A stretch of 64,000 nucleotides of DNA from Arcanobacterium sp. (GCA_022778805.1 JALFSN010000003.1:124001-188000); one strand, 5' to 3'; counted from the stretch's first letter, positions 36,286 through 46,373 are shown. Numbers and translations: made by a program. Notes: generated by a model from the letters alone, not told the origin.

Positions 36286-37536
36286 ATGAGAGAAAGTGCA
36301 TCCACACGCCACTGGCTCCTCACTGTCCTGCTGGGGGTAGCCTCCTTGGTGCTAGCTAGCTGCGCTGCACCCAGCACGATTAAGAGTATCTCACAAGAAG
36401 ATGCCCGCTTAAATAATAACTACGTACTGGCATTGCGCATCAGCCCACAGCTGAACGAGATTGCATGGGGTGCTACCGAGGGCTACGTGCTGTTAGCGCG
36501 TGAGGACGGCACCGCCGATATTATTGACGTCGGCTATATGGATACCGGTCAGCTGGTGTGGAACAAGAACGGCCTGTTTTTTAGCGGGCCAGCAGTGGAA
36601 TACCAACTCACTTCCTCAGGGCTACATACCCAACCGCGTGGCACCGACGAAGAATACGAGACAGTACGTTTCTCTAGTACCGATGAACATGGCTATATCG
36701 CTGTCTACAACGTGGGAATCTCCGAAGAAGGAGACGTGAGCAGAGTCGTTGTTGGTGACGGCGGGCAGCCACGCTACTGGGATGTCTCGGGAATGCTCAC
36801 CTCGATCGCACAATGCGACGACAAGATAGTAGGGATCACAACGAGCAACGAAGTCAGCACTGCCGTGAAACTAGTTTTATCTGCACCCAACCATTCCGAG
36901 ATACTCACCCAGCTCTACCCGCAAGCAAATAGTGTGACAGATAGCGTTATCAGGCAAGTCAAGCGCGACAAAGACTACACATATAACCAGTTTATGGAAA
37001 ATGCTCCTTGCGTAAACGGAGTCATCTACACCATGGCAGAGAAAACACCGGTTTTGGAGCAAGAAGATGGACAGCTCGTCTTGCGAGCATGGAGCATCCA
37101 CTCCAATTCCTATCGAGATATCCCCCTCACCGCCGAAGATGGGACTCAACCACAGATCAGTCTTGATCACATTACATCCAGCGAGGGAAGTGTGAGCCGC
37201 GATGGTTCACACTATCGCTGGGTAGCGTGGGAAGATGGAAAGGTTCGTTCCGTAGACCTTGCATCGGGCGTTGTACAGGAACTATTCACGATAGATCTGT
37301 CCCACTATAGTGGCGGAGAATCGAGATTCTTTTTCACAGATACATCTGTTTTCGTACTTGACGTCAATGCCAAGCGTGATGAGCTAAAATTTTCGCGCTA
37401 CAGCATCACTAATGGCAAGAAAACAGACTACTTCACCATCAAAGATCTCCCCAATGTGGATTGGCTACGAATGCCACGCAACATCATCCGAGACCTCGCC
37501 ATCAACCCCACATGGCTCACGGGGCACAACGGCTAA
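36286..37536 (+). CDS. Putative secreted lipoprotein of unknown function
   Basis: I do not recognise the family. The 416-residue product (from ATG 36286) has a textbook lipoprotein signal: a short basic start, a hydrophobic core (WLLTVLLGVASLVLASC) and a lipobox LASC with C26 as the lipidated residue. The mature part is rich in Asp, Glu, Ser and Tyr with alternating short hydrophobic strands, suggesting an extracellular beta-rich fold, possibly a propeller; this is a guess. The base composition is more AT-rich than that of the neighbours. The strong AAAGGAG site at 36,258-36,264 is 21 nt from the ATG but only 6 nt from an in-frame ATC codon (36271), with GTG 36280 between them, so the start is uncertain. 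It is absent from the usual recA-clgR order, so possibly a local insertion. Confidence 0.72.
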   Translation: MRESASTRHWLLTVLLGVASLVLASCAAPSTIKSISQEDARLNNNYVLALRISPQLNEIAWGATEGYVLLAREDGTADIIDVGYMDTGQLVWNKNGLFFSGPAVEYQLTSSGLHTQPRGTDEEYETVRFSSTDEHGYIAVYNVGISEEGDVSRVVVGDGGQPRYWDVSGMLTSIAQCDDKIVGITTSNEVSTAVKLVLSAPNHSEILTQLYPQANSVTDSVIRQVKRDKDYTYNQFMENAPCVNGVIYTMAEKTPVLEQEDGQLVLRAWSIHSNSYRDIPLTAEDGTQPQISLDHITSSEGSVSRDGSHYRWVAWEDGKVRSVDLASGVVQELFTIDLSHYSGGESRFFFTDTSVFVLDVNAKRDELKFSRYSITNGKKTDYFTIKDLPNVDWLRMPRNIIRDLAINPTWLTGHNG

Positions 37537-37660
37537 GCTAGCAAACCCAGCAGCCGCTTCCTCAGCCGACTTTCGCCATACAGCTTCGCCATACAGCGAC
37601 GAGCCTAGTTGCCCGCCACTGCGTTAGTTTGCCAGCTTGCCAGTTTGCTGGCGCACTGCG
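37537..37660. terminator. Convergent interval with hairpin, possible bidirectional terminator
   Basis: GCCAGC and GCTGGC at 37631-37636 and 37647-37652 form a stem with a nested GCCAG/CTGGC alternative, between the convergent lipoprotein and clgR genes. There is no T-run, so the terminator role is tentative. An exact 13-bp tandem duplication (TTCGCCATACAGC) is at 37572-37597. Confidence 0.35.
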
Positions 37661-38080
37661 CTAGCGGCGCACACCCATGAGTTCACGTTCAATCACGGCA
37701 TCTGGAATCACATCTGGAATCTCTGCTAATGGACTCTCCATCCGATTCCCTCGCACGGCTTCCTCACGTGCACGTTCACGCACAGCAGCGCGGCGCATAG
37801 CAGGCGTCGGCCGCCCCTGCGCAATATCCATGCGATCTGCCACCAGCCGAAGCACGTGGCTGAGCGGCACATTCAAAGCCTTGGCAATGGATTCCAGCAA
37901 TTCCGAAGAAGCCTCTTTTTGCCCCCGCTCCACCTCAGAGAGGTAACCGAGAGAAACGCGCGCGCTGGAAGAGACTTCGCGCAGCGTACGCCCTTGTCGC
38001 TGACGATATTCGCGCAGCACATCGCCCATCTCTTCTCGCAGTAAAACATTCTCAGAGCGGAAGTTCATCTCAGTCTGCAT
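37661..38080 (-). CDS. clgR: ClgR-like XRE-family transcriptional regulator
   Basis: 139 residues with one HTH of the XRE type at about 17-75 ([41 protein letters not shown]). This region matches the actinobacterial ClgR/Rv2745c family, which activates clp protease and stress genes. The tail is Arg/Glu-rich and short. The location beside pgsA, cinA-C and ftsK equals that of ClgR in other actinobacteria. A TATACT -10 is at 38174-38179 (minus strand) with TTAGCA 16 nt further out, and a perfect dyad, CGGCGA-N4-TCGCCG, lies 25 nt before the start. Known ClgR proteins are degraded by ClpP and autoregulated; the latter would fit the dyad. Confidence 0.88.
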   Translation of the reverse strand: MQTEMNFRSENVLLREEMGDVLREYRQRQGRTLREVSSSARVSLGYLSEVERGQKEASSELLESIAKALNVPLSHVLRLVADRMDIAQGRPTPAMRRAAVRERAREEAVRGNRMESPLAEIPDVIPDAVIERELMGVRR

Positions 38081-38104
38081 CGTTGGACATCCTATCTATC
38101 ATTA

Positions 38105-38120
38105 CGGCGACCTCTCGCCG
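38105..38120. promoter_or_regulatory. Perfect 16-bp dyad in the clgR leader
   Basis: CGGCGA-CCTC-TCGCCG lies between the putative -10 and the clgR start codon. It is a candidate operator for autoregulation, but it does not match the CGC-N5-GCG arrangement reported for ClgR in other genera. Confidence 0.45.
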
Positions 38121-38213
38121 GCCATCTAGGCATCTACACTCCTCAACGCGAGGCATTGCAAATATCTTCCCAGAGTATACTGAGAGCTACCTGATTGCTA
38201 ACTAGAACTATCA

Positions 38214-38244
38214 TAAAACTTGAGTCCTACTCACTCAAGTTTTA
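38214..38244. terminator. Bidirectional rho-independent terminator
   Basis: TAAAACTTGAGT (38214-38225) and ACTCAAGTTTTA (38233-38244) form a perfect 12-bp stem with a 7-nt loop. The A/T end provides a T-run in both directions. It lies 25 nt after the cinA-C stop and would end the ftsK-pgsA-cinA transcript on the minus strand. Confidence 0.8.
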
Positions 38245-38269
38245 TTACCCCAATTCGCAGCTATTCCGC

Positions 38270-38758
38270 TCAATGCAACGCCATCAGGAGCAACTCTAGC
38301 GCCCGCTCTACTGTCTGCACCCGCACGGCGTCACGATCTCCCACAAAGTGGCACTCCGTGGCCGCAGCTCCCTCCGGCGTCATGACTCCAATAAACACAG
38401 TGCCCGCATCATGCCCGTCTGCGGGGCCAGGGCCAGCCACGCCAGTGGTGGCAAGTGCATAATCTGCTCCGAACAACTCTGCCACCCCTCGTGCCATCTG
38501 CTGCGCCACTATCGGATCGACCGGCCCCGTGCGAGCCAAATGTACGGTATCTACTCCTAAAATGCTCGCTTTCGTATCGGTGGCATACGTGACGGCGCCA
38601 CCCCGAAAGACATCAGAAGCCCCTGGCACGCTCACAAGAGTGGCGGCAAGTGCTCCTCCCGTGAGCGACTCTGCCACAGCAATATGCGCCCCTCGCGCTG
38701 CTGCACCAACGAGAATAGTCTCAGCCAGCTGCACCGCCCGCTCTGATACGCCAATCAT
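38270..38758 (-). CDS. pncC: CinA C-terminal-domain protein (probable NMN amidohydrolase PncC)
   Basis: A 162-residue stand-alone CinA-C domain. The signatures AVAESLTGGALAATLVSVPGASDVFRGG and YALATTGVAGPGPADG are those of the family that hydrolyses nicotinamide mononucleotide to NaMN in pyridine-nucleotide recycling. It lacks the N-terminal MocF/CinA-N domain found in full CinA. The order recA, clgR, cinA-C, pgsA, ftsK is typical of actinobacteria. It lies 128 nt after pgsA and is followed by a strong terminator. Confidence 0.9.
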   Translation of the reverse strand: MIGVSERAVQLAETILVGAAARGAHIAVAESLTGGALAATLVSVPGASDVFRGGAVTYATDTKASILGVDTVHLARTGPVDPIVAQQMARGVAELFGADYALATTGVAGPGPADGHDAGTVFIGVMTPEGAAATECHFVGDRDAVRVQTVERALELLLMALH

Positions 38759-38886
38759 GGCTCTTCCTTTCCATATCCCATGCGCGTCCTGGCTTGCTGG
38801 CCTACCCTACTTATCTCCGCCACTTCACAGCTACACTGTGCTACCAACTCACAGCCACTATTTCACGCCCTGACGCGCACGCATCA

Positions 38887-39531
38887 CTATCGCTCCTGCT
38901 CTGCGGGTGTCTCTCGCACAAGCCGTATCCCCTCGCGCACGTATCCCCATGCCGAGGTGAAAGCGAACACTAACGCTACGGCGAGGCACACCCACCCCAC
39001 GTTGTAGCAACCGTGCACAACCGGGCTCCAGGCATCAGACATGTACTCCACAGAGTCGCCAAAAATCGTCTCCCAAGGCACCAGCAAAATCGCGATCCCC
39101 ACGCTTTGCAGCACCATCTTAATTTTGCCGTGCCAACCGGCTGCGATCACTTTGCGATTCTTCAGTGCCATCTTGAGCCAGGTAATCCCCAGCTCTCGCA
39201 CGATGAAGAGAGCCGTGACCCACCACCACAGCAAACCGTGCCAGCTCAAGAGCACCAGCGCCGCAATAATCAGCGCCTTATCTGCAATGGAATCTGCCAG
39301 TTTGCCAAAATCGGTGATGAGCGAGCGGGCGCGGGCAAAATAACCGTCGAGCTTATCCGTGAGCGCTGCCAGCACGAAGACGGCGAACGCCCACCACCGA
39401 CGTTCAGGGGTATCCACCCAATAGAGCGCTATGAACACCGGCACCAGCACGAGCCGAATAATCGTCAGCACATTGGGAAGATTTAGCAAAGGTACGCTCT
39501 CGCCGGCGTCATTTTTCGTGGTGAGTGCCAT
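38887..39531 (-). CDS. pgsA: CDP-alcohol phosphatidyltransferase, PgsA type
   Basis: An integral membrane enzyme forming phosphatidylglycerol phosphate from CDP-diacylglycerol. The CDP-alcohol transferase signature D-x2-DG-x2-AR-x8-G-x3-D-x3-D is complete (DKLDGYFAR ... [10 protein letters not shown]). Five to six membrane segments occur in 214 residues, starting after [19 protein letters not shown] set the start at ATG 39531, which has AAAGGA at normal spacing and overlaps ftsK by 23 nt; the frame is open further inside ftsK. Other actinobacteria have the same pgsA-ftsK linkage. Confidence 0.92.
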   Translation of the reverse strand: MALTTKNDAGESVPLLNLPNVLTIIRLVLVPVFIALYWVDTPERRWWAFAVFVLAALTDKLDGYFARARSLITDFGKLADSIADKALIIAALVLLSWHGLLWWWVTALFIVRELGITWLKMALKNRKVIAAGWHGKIKMVLQSVGIAILLVPWETIFGDSVEYMSDAWSPVVHGCYNVGWVCLAVALVFAFTSAWGYVREGIRLVRETPAEQER

Positions 39532-42520
39532 GATCGTAGTCCTTTCCCGTGAGCTGCCACGCGTCTTCATTATCCGGTGCGTTTGGGTCGTCGATGTCGT
39601 AGACGTATCCGTCGTCATCTGGCGTCCGCTCAGCCAGTGGATCGTTATCATAGCGCGGGTCTGCGTGCATCACCACGGTGCGCCCATCGTGCATATCACT
39701 GCCAGCCTCAACATGCTTGTCTTCGTCGCCAGCCTCCGTAGCGCTCGCTTCGCCTTCGGTTTGTAGCACGGCTCGCTGATGGGCGAACGGCTGCACATCG
39801 GTACTCGCCTCTCGCGCCTCCGTGACGTCGCCCAACTCCTCTACATCCAGGTAGCGATCGCCGTCATCCTCGTAGCTGGCATCATCTGCCGAACTAGAAC
39901 TCAAATCCACATCTTCACCGCGGATAAGTGCGAGCACATCAGGAAGTTGCTCCGGCGTCACCAGCACATCCCGCGCCTTTGACCCCTGCGCTGGTCCGAC
40001 GATTCCCCGCGATTCAAGCAGATCCATCATGCGTCCAGCTTTGGCAAATCCAATGCGCAATTTGCGCTGCAGCATCGAGGTGGCCGCGTATTCGGTACTC
40101 ACCACCAGCTCGGCCGCTTGCAGAAGCGTCTCTAGATCGTCGCCAATATCATCGTCAATCTTTTTCTTTTCTTCTTTCGGAATCACGTCGTCACGATAAA
40201 CTGGCTGCATTTGGGCTTTCACATGTTTGACGACGGCTGCGATTTCCTCTTCATCCACCCATGCGCCTTGCAGACGACGCGGCTTAGAGGCACCAGATGG
40301 CAAGAAGAGTGCATCGCCCATGCCGATGAGCTTTTCTGCCCCTGGCTGATCGAGGATGACCCGCGAATCAGTGAGTGAGGACGTCATAAATGCCAGCCGT
40401 GAGGGGATATTAGCTTTGATAAGACCCGTCACCACGTCCACGGATGGCCGCTGGGTAGCCAGCACCAGGTGGATACCAGCCGCTCGTGCCAGCTGAGTGA
40501 TGCGCTGAATAGAGGCTTCTACATCGCGCGGAGCCACCATCATCATGTCTGCCAACTCGTCTACCACCACCACTAGATAGGGGTAGGGCTTGAGCTCTCG
40601 GCGGGAGCCGTCAATCGGATGGACTTTGCCCTCCCGAATGGCTTTATTCAAATCGTCAATGTGCTTGTAATGGTAGGTGGCCAGATCGTCGTAACGCTGA
40701 TCCATCTCTTTTACCACCCATTCGAGCGCCTCGGCAGCTTTCTTTGGGTTGGTGATAATGGGAGTGATCAGATGTGGAATACCAGCATAGATCGTGAGTT
40801 CCACGCGCTTGGGATCAACCAAGATCATGCGCACTTGATCGGGCGTAGCTCGCATCAGGATTGAGACGATCATCGAGTTGATAAAACTGGACTTTCCAGC
40901 GCCTGTGGCACCAGCCACCAGAAGATGCGGCATTTTCGCCAGGTTGGCGACCTCGTATTTGCCTTCCACATTCTTGCCTACGCCCACGGCCAACGGATGC
41001 GGATTCTTCAATGCCACCTGCGAGCGCAGTACATCGCCGATATACACGATTTCTCGATCCCTATTGGGGATCTCAATGCCAATCGCACTCTTTCCTGGAA
41101 TCGGGGAAATAATACGCACATCGGCGCTGGCCACAGCGTAGGCAATATCTTTCGACAGCTGAGTGACCCTATCCACTTTCACGCCAGAGCCAAGCTCCAC
41201 CTCATACTGCGTGACGGTGGGGCCACGCTGGAAGCCCACCACATGTGCATCCACTTTGAACTGCGTAAAGACGTCGGTAAGCGCTTCGACCACATCATCA
41301 TTCGCCTGCGAACGTTCCTTGTGCGGCGGGCCAGCCTTGAGCATATCGTAGCTGGGCAACGTGTACGTGATGTCTGATGAAAGCTCCATCTGCTCGACGC
41401 GCTCTGGCATAGGAGCAGGAGCTGGGGCTTTGAGAGTCTTCTTTGCCCCCGCGCTTGCTGCTCCTACTGTATCCGCCGCGCTTGCTGCTCCCGCCGCGCT
41501 CGTCGCTCCGAGAAGTGAGCTGGCGCCAGCACGTCCGGCTTTGGCGGATCCATCGTGGGCTGAGCGGGCGGCGGCAGAGGAATTCTGAGCGTCAGTACCG
41601 GCGGCAGCGTCGGCCGAGCTAGAGGGAGAGGCCACCACCGTCGGCATGCCATCAGTGCTGCGAGCAGTGGTGTCCACTGCGCTGCCAGGGGAGGCTGCAG
41701 CCGTTTCATCGCCATTCCGCTCCGACGGCGATGCAGAATCCGCCTGCGAGAAGAACGATGCAATCGAGCTTCCAGATTCGGATTGACTGCGGGCATCGCC
41801 TGGCGAATCATCCGCAGCTATCTGCGCTTTCTCGGCGCGGTGCTGAGCATGTGCGGTGCGTTTATTGCGCAGCCAATCCAGGCCATCACGCACCGATAGC
41901 TGCGCAGCTTGCAACACGGCGTAGATCATCAGTAAAACGAGCAGTGGAACTGCGCCCCACACGGAGACGAGGGCGCCGAGAGATCCACCAACTATCCAGC
42001 CGATAAGCCCTCCGGCAGCCTCAACATCAGAAAAGCTACCGGCAGGGTCAGGACTGCCGCAGGCAATATGCACGATTCCCGCGATGGCCACGGCAATGAG
42101 CAGCACAGCCAGATAGAGCCGCGTCTTCATATGCAGTGTGGCGCGGCGAAAAAGTGTGACGGCAATGGCCACAAGCACCACTGGCACAGCGTAGGCCACT
42201 ATCCCCAGCAGCCCTGCTACCACGTGGTGCAGCAGCTGTAGCAAAATTCCTGGCAGCGTGAACCATTCAGTGAGAGCCACCAAAAGTGCCAGCGCCACCA
42301 GCACGATGGCGACGCCGTCACGCGATCCATGCCCTCGCCCCGCACTCCCCGCTGCATCGGCACCGGCAGAAGATGTTCGCATGGCACCAGTGCCCTGACC
42401 AACGCTTTGGCCGGTACTCTGCTGCCGCGAGGCTAGGGCACTGCCGTAGGCGCCCGACGATTTCGACGCCGAGGAGCCAGATGCCGCCTTTTGCGTACGC
42501 CGAGCAGGTTTGCGAGCCAC
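39509..42520 (-). CDS. ftsK: DNA translocase FtsK/SpoIIIE
   Basis: A septum-located DNA pump that clears chromosome ends during division. An N-terminal membrane domain with about four to five spans (residues about 68-205) is followed by an Ala/Ser/Asp-rich linker (about 225-375). The alpha/beta motor follows, with Walker [10 protein letters not shown] at about 537-545 and DELADMMM, then a winged-helix gamma domain near the C-terminus ([20 protein letters not shown]). The frame opens at 42538, but GTG 42520 (MARKPARRT) has AAGGAG 7 nt upstream and is the better start. The 1003 residues are normal for the phylum. Confidence 0.96.
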   Translation of the reverse strand: MARKPARRTQKAASGSSASKSSGAYGSALASRQQSTGQSVGQGTGAMRTSSAGADAAGSAGRGHGSRDGVAIVLVALALLVALTEWFTLPGILLQLLHHVVAGLLGIVAYAVPVVLVAIAVTLFRRATLHMKTRLYLAVLLIAVAIAGIVHIACGSPDPAGSFSDVEAAGGLIGWIVGGSLGALVSVWGAVPLLVLLMIYAVLQAAQLSVRDGLDWLRNKRTAHAQHRAEKAQIAADDSPGDARSQSESGSSIASFFSQADSASPSERNGDETAAASPGSAVDTTARSTDGMPTVVASPSSSADAAAGTDAQNSSAAARSAHDGSAKAGRAGASSLLGATSAAGAASAADTVGAASAGAKKTLKAPAPAPMPERVEQMELSSDITYTLPSYDMLKAGPPHKERSQANDDVVEALTDVFTQFKVDAHVVGFQRGPTVTQYEVELGSGVKVDRVTQLSKDIAYAVASADVRIISPIPGKSAIGIEIPNRDREIVYIGDVLRSQVALKNPHPLAVGVGKNVEGKYEVANLAKMPHLLVAGATGAGKSSFINSMIVSILMRATPDQVRMILVDPKRVELTIYAGIPHLITPIITNPKKAAEALEWVVKEMDQRYDDLATYHYKHIDDLNKAIREGKVHPIDGSRRELKPYPYLVVVVDELADMMMVAPRDVEASIQRITQLARAAGIHLVLATQRPSVDVVTGLIKANIPSRLAFMTSSLTDSRVILDQPGAEKLIGMGDALFLPSGASKPRRLQGAWVDEEEIAAVVKHVKAQMQPVYRDDVIPKEEKKKIDDDIGDDLETLLQAAELVVSTEYAATSMLQRKLRIGFAKAGRMMDLLESRGIVGPAQGSKARDVLVTPEQLPDVLALIRGEDVDLSSSSADDASYEDDGDRYLDVEELGDVTEAREASTDVQPFAHQRAVLQTEGEASATEAGDEDKHVEAGSDMHDGRTVVMHADPRYDNDPLAERTPDDDGYVYDIDDPNAPDNEDAWQLTGKDYDHGTHHEK

Positions 42521-42857
42521 TGCGAATCTCCTTATCACAAAGCCGTCTAAGCGGTCTACACCGCTTACTTCACGAGTGCTATTCTACGGCTAATGTGCGG
42601 CGCAGCTCGATAAGCTCCGAAGCGATCTTCGCAACCACATGAGAGCACACTCATTATCACTACACTCATGGCCACTACTACCACCACTGTTCACCGCTAC
42701 TGCTACCACGGCGCGAACTGGCTCACATCTCGGCGGGCGCATCCCTCTCTCACCCTCATGACCGCGAGGCTACTGCTCCACTATTCGCGCAGCTGCTGCG
42801 CTCCTCGCTACCCTTCGCTATTGTGCGCGGTTACAGCGCGAACTGGCTCACTCGGTT
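42521..42857. other. ftsK upstream region with a 16-bp direct repeat
   Basis: No gene is supported. GCGCGAACTGGCTCAC is perfectly repeated at 42711-42726 and 42836-42851, the second copy ending 6 nt before the aminotransferase stop codon. Low-complexity CCACTAC-type sequence lies at about 42,640-42,700. Confidence 0.45.
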
Positions 42858-44033
42858 TCAGCTGCGGAGCAATTCGCGCGTGTGAGCGAGCCGCTCCACA
42901 GCTTGCTCTAGCACATCGTCCGATTTGGCAAAGTGCAGGCGAATGAGGTGGTTCACTGGCTCGGCAAAGAAGCTTGATCCTGGCACTGCCGCCACTTTCA
43001 CGTCCCGAGCTAGCCGCTCGCAAAAGTCCAGATCTGAGCTGGCGTGGAATTCGCTAATATCCACTAGCACAAAGTATGTGCCATCTGGAGTGGTGTGCGG
43101 CAGTCCAGCTCGATCTAACCCATCGAGCAGAATGCGGCGTTTGCGCGTGTACGCCTGTGTGAGTTTCTCATAGTAGCTCTGTGGCAGTTCCAGTCCTACC
43201 ACGGCCGCTTCTTGCAACGGAGCTGGCGCCCCCACCGTCAAGAAATCGTGGACTTTTTTGATGCGATCGCTCACCTCGGCAGGCGCAATCGTGTAGCCGA
43301 GGCGCCACCCCGTAATCGAGTACGTCTTCGACAGCGACGAACAGCTAATGGTACGTTCGCGTGCTCCTGGTAGCGAAGCAGCATACGTGTGCAGTGCTGG
43401 CGCATACACAATATGCTCGTAGACCTCATCCGTGATGATATAGGTGCCGTGCTCATTGGCGAGGCTCACGATCAGCTCCAGCTCGGCGTGGGTGAAGACT
43501 TTCCCGCTCGGGTTGGAGGGGTTGCAGACGATAATCGCTTTTGGATCTCGGGCAAAGGCGCTGCGCAGGGCGTCTTCATCAATATCGAATGACGGCGGCG
43601 CCAACGGCACGTAGATCGGATGCGCTCCAGAGAGCACCGTGTCTGCACCGTAATTCTCGTAGAACGGCGAAAAGATAATCACGTCATCGCCAGGATCTGC
43701 CACGCTCATCAGCGCGCACATCATGGCTTCCGTCGAACCACAGGTAATCACGATCTCTGAATCTGGGTCGATCTCCCACCCCATGCGAGGACTCTGTTTT
43801 CGCGCCAATGCTTCACGGATATTTTGAGCACCCCACGTGGTGGAATACTGGTGTACATCCACATCGGCCACCTCTCGCAGCCGATCGAGTATTGGCTGCG
43901 GCGGAGCCCAGTCCGGAAAACCTTGCGAGAGATTAATCGCCCCGTATTTGGCGGCAATGCGCGTCATTCTCCGAATGACTGAGTCAGTAAATTTCTCGGT
44001 ACGCTGCGAAAGATGATGATTAATCGGCTGCAT
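42858..44033 (-). CDS. Class I/II PLP-dependent aminotransferase
   Basis: 391 residues of the AspC/kynurenine-aminotransferase type fold. Visible are INLSQGFPDW near the N-terminus, ITCGSTEAMMCAL, NPSNPSGKVF, DEVYEHIVY and the PLP-lysine motif SLSKTYSITGWRLGY, with a C-terminal Arg in LIRLHFAKS. The substrate cannot be read from sequence; the family covers aspartate, alanine, methionine and kynurenine enzymes. CAGGAG is 6 nt before the ATG. The start overlaps the FAD oxidase gene by 14 nt, so the two form an operon, perhaps for 2-hydroxy acid or amino acid use. Confidence 0.88.
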   Translation of the reverse strand: MQPINHHLSQRTEKFTDSVIRRMTRIAAKYGAINLSQGFPDWAPPQPILDRLREVADVDVHQYSTTWGAQNIREALARKQSPRMGWEIDPDSEIVITCGSTEAMMCALMSVADPGDDVIIFSPFYENYGADTVLSGAHPIYVPLAPPSFDIDEDALRSAFARDPKAIIVCNPSNPSGKVFTHAELELIVSLANEHGTYIITDEVYEHIVYAPALHTYAASLPGARERTISCSSLSKTYSITGWRLGYTIAPAEVSDRIKKVHDFLTVGAPAPLQEAAVVGLELPQSYYEKLTQAYTRKRRILLDGLDRAGLPHTTPDGTYFVLVDISEFHASSDLDFCERLARDVKVAAVPGSSFFAEPVNHLIRLHFAKSDDVLEQAVERLAHTRELLRS

Positions 44034-45399
44034 AGCTCACTCCTGGATTCAAGATTCCCTGCGGGTCAAACACCGCTTTTATCCCTTGCATCAGCGCCAC
44101 GATGCACGGATCTGTATAGCGGAAGAAGTATTGGCGCTTGTTTACTCCTAGGCCGTGTTCGGCAGAGACGAGTCCGCCGAGCGAGGTGGCTATCTCATAG
44201 ATACGGTTGAGCACATCCGCGCGCACGCTCTCCCATTGTTGCTCTGAGCGCTCTCCTTTCATCACGGACATGTGCACGTTGCCATCGCCCGCGTGCCCGA
44301 ACGTCACCATTTGTACTCCCGTTTCTTGCTCCAGCTGCTCAATACGCTGCGCGAACGTACCCACCTGAGCAATTGGCACCACCACATCCATCGGCTCTTG
44401 TACGCTCACGGCCTCTGTGGCGCGCCCAAGCGAGCCGCGCACATGCCACACGTCTGCACTGCGCTGGGAGCTGAGCACTTCCACATCTGCGGCGTGATGC
44501 TGGAGCGCTATCGCTTGCAGCTGTTTTACTCCTGCAGCCACGTACTGTTCGGTGCCGTCTACCGTGAGCAGAACGTAGCACTGGGCGTCTGGATCGCCGA
44601 GCCGAATGCCGGTATAGGCTTCCCCCATGCGAGCTACGCTCTGGGCGATAAATTCCATCGCCGTCGGTTCCACCTGCGAGCGCATGACTGCCGAAATAAA
44701 TGCCCAAGCATCGCTGGAGCGCGTGAAAGAAAACAGTGCTGATTGCGCTACCTCGGGCTTGGCCACTAATTTCACGGTAATTTTGGTGATAATAGCCAGG
44801 GTGCCCTCTGAGCCCACGATGGTATCGACGAGGTCAAGGCCGGTGGCGTCTTTGCGGTTTTTTGAGCCGAGCTGTAGCACGTCGCCATTAGCTAGCACAC
44901 ACTCTAATGCCATCACGTAATCGCGCGTGACGCCGTACTTCACGGCTCGCATCCCGCCAGCATTCGTGGAGACGTTCCCTCCGATGGACGCCTCACGGTC
45001 GCCAGGATCTGGCGGATAAAAGAGGCCGTGTTCTTCAGCATAATCCGCCAGATCTTTGAGGAGAACCCCTGGCTCCACGGTGGCAGTGAGATTCTCTGTA
45101 TCAAGTTCCAGTATCTTCTTCATACGGGAGACGTCAATCACCACATTATTTCGGGTGGGTACCGTCGAACCCACCATATTCGTGCCTGCGCCGTGCGGCG
45201 TCACCGCCCATGAATGAGCGGAAGCAGCCTGAAGCAGACGGCTCACCTCATCTGTGCTTTGGGCGAAGACCAGCGCGCTCGCACGCCCGCTCACATGCCC
45301 GAGCGCATCGGAGACGTAGGCTTCGTCTATATCGTCCGCGCCGAGCACCCGCTCCGGATCTCCAATAATTTTTCGCAGTTCAGTGACGATCTCAACCAT
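44020..45399 (-). CDS. FAD-linked 2-hydroxyacid oxidase (GlcD/D-lactate dehydrogenase type)
   Basis: A VAO-family flavoprotein with an N-terminal PCMH FAD-binding domain (PHGAGTNMVGSTVP, PPDPGDREASIGGNVSTNAGGMRAVKYG, VGSEGTLAIITKI) and an FAD-oxidase C domain (TFGHAGDGNVHMSV, SAEHGLGVNKRQY). Members oxidise glycolate or D-lactate; the exact substrate is unknown. I chose ATG 45399 because GAGGAAAG is 7-8 nt upstream; the frame opens at 45426. The resulting 459 residues are typical. It is co-transcribed with the aminotransferase. Confidence 0.9.
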   Translation of the reverse strand: MVEIVTELRKIIGDPERVLGADDIDEAYVSDALGHVSGRASALVFAQSTDEVSRLLQAASAHSWAVTPHGAGTNMVGSTVPTRNNVVIDVSRMKKILELDTENLTATVEPGVLLKDLADYAEEHGLFYPPDPGDREASIGGNVSTNAGGMRAVKYGVTRDYVMALECVLANGDVLQLGSKNRKDATGLDLVDTIVGSEGTLAIITKITVKLVAKPEVAQSALFSFTRSSDAWAFISAVMRSQVEPTAMEFIAQSVARMGEAYTGIRLGDPDAQCYVLLTVDGTEQYVAAGVKQLQAIALQHHAADVEVLSSQRSADVWHVRGSLGRATEAVSVQEPMDVVVPIAQVGTFAQRIEQLEQETGVQMVTFGHAGDGNVHMSVMKGERSEQQWESVRADVLNRIYEIATSLGGLVSAEHGLGVNKRQYFFRYTDPCIVALMQGIKAVFDPQGILNPGVSYAAD

Positions 45400-45506
45400 T
45401 GCTTCACTTTCCTCTTCGCTGTACACACTCGTGTGGAACTCGGCCGCGTGAGATTACGCTGCAGGCTTCTCAACGTCTGTCAGCACCTGCAGCGCATTCT
45501 CTCGGC

Positions 45507-46373
45507 TCATTTCAGCAGATTTTCATCCCACCCTTGTGCGACGAAATAACCCTTGAACGTGGTCTCGAACAGTTTCTTCGTCTGCTCGCTCTGGAAAGCT
45601 TTCACCACTTTTTCGTAGAGTGCTTTCTTCTCTGGATTGTTCAGATCGTCGTTGCGGGCAGCGATGACGTTCCAGTATGCCTTTTCGTCGAGTTTCTTAT
45701 CTTGATAGACTGCCGTGGCTGGATCGAGGCCGGCGCTGAGAGCATAGTTGCCATTGACGAAACCGGCAGTGACATCCGGCAGATTAGACTGAATGAGGTT
45801 TGCCGCGAGCGGCACCAGCTGAATCTTCTTCGCAAAAGAGGCAATATCATCCGCTGTCGGGCTCAGCCCCGCCCCATCTTTGAGCGTGAGTACCCCTGCC
45901 GCTTCCAGCACTTTCAGAGCGCGGCCACCGTTTGTGGGGTCATTCGGATAAGCAATTTTATCGCCGTCTTTAATCTGATCGACGCTCGTAATAGCGCCAG
46001 CTGAATAGAGATTGAGCGGAATGATAAACGTGTACCCAGCTGCGGCAATCTTATAGCCATTGGCCTTAGAATCGGATTCTAGGAATGCCACATGCTGGAA
46101 AGCGTTCAGATCGATATCGCCTGAGGCGAGCGCATTGTTGGGCGTGGAGTAATCTCCAAACTGCACGATCTGCAGATCAATGCCTTCTCCGGCGAGCAGC
46201 TCTTTGGCGGGCTGCCAGAGATCTTCGTAGACGGCTCCCACGACGCCGAGCTTCAGTGTGGTCTTCTCGCTGGAGGCACCAGATGTGACGGCGGGGTTCG
46301 AGCTGGAGCAGGCGGCGAGGCTCAAAGCCGACACCGCTGCAATGGCCAACGATGCTAATTTCTTCAGTTTCAT
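45507..46373 (-). CDS. metQ: Methionine ABC transporter substrate-binding lipoprotein MetQ
   Basis: A lipoprotein with a clear signal (MKLKKLASLAIAAV and lipobox LAAC, lipidated C22), followed by the NlpA/MetQ binding domain. Landmarks are LKLGVVGAVYEDLW, VQFGDYSTPNNALASGDIDLNAFQH, IPLNLYS and PNDPTNGGRALKVLE. The 288-residue length is normal. I placed the start at ATG 46373, with AAAGG 9 nt upstream; the frame is open further. It follows metI by 104 nt, and this spacer is AT-rich with repeats (ATGTACGT twice, TTTCGTATA twice). Confidence 0.94.
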   Translation of the reverse strand: MKLKKLASLAIAAVSALSLAACSSSNPAVTSGASSEKTTLKLGVVGAVYEDLWQPAKELLAGEGIDLQIVQFGDYSTPNNALASGDIDLNAFQHVAFLESDSKANGYKIAAAGYTFIIPLNLYSAGAITSVDQIKDGDKIAYPNDPTNGGRALKVLEAAGVLTLKDGAGLSPTADDIASFAKKIQLVPLAANLIQSNLPDVTAGFVNGNYALSAGLDPATAVYQDKKLDEKAYWNVIAARNDDLNNPEKKALYEKVVKAFQSEQTKKLFETTFKGYFVAQGWDENLLK

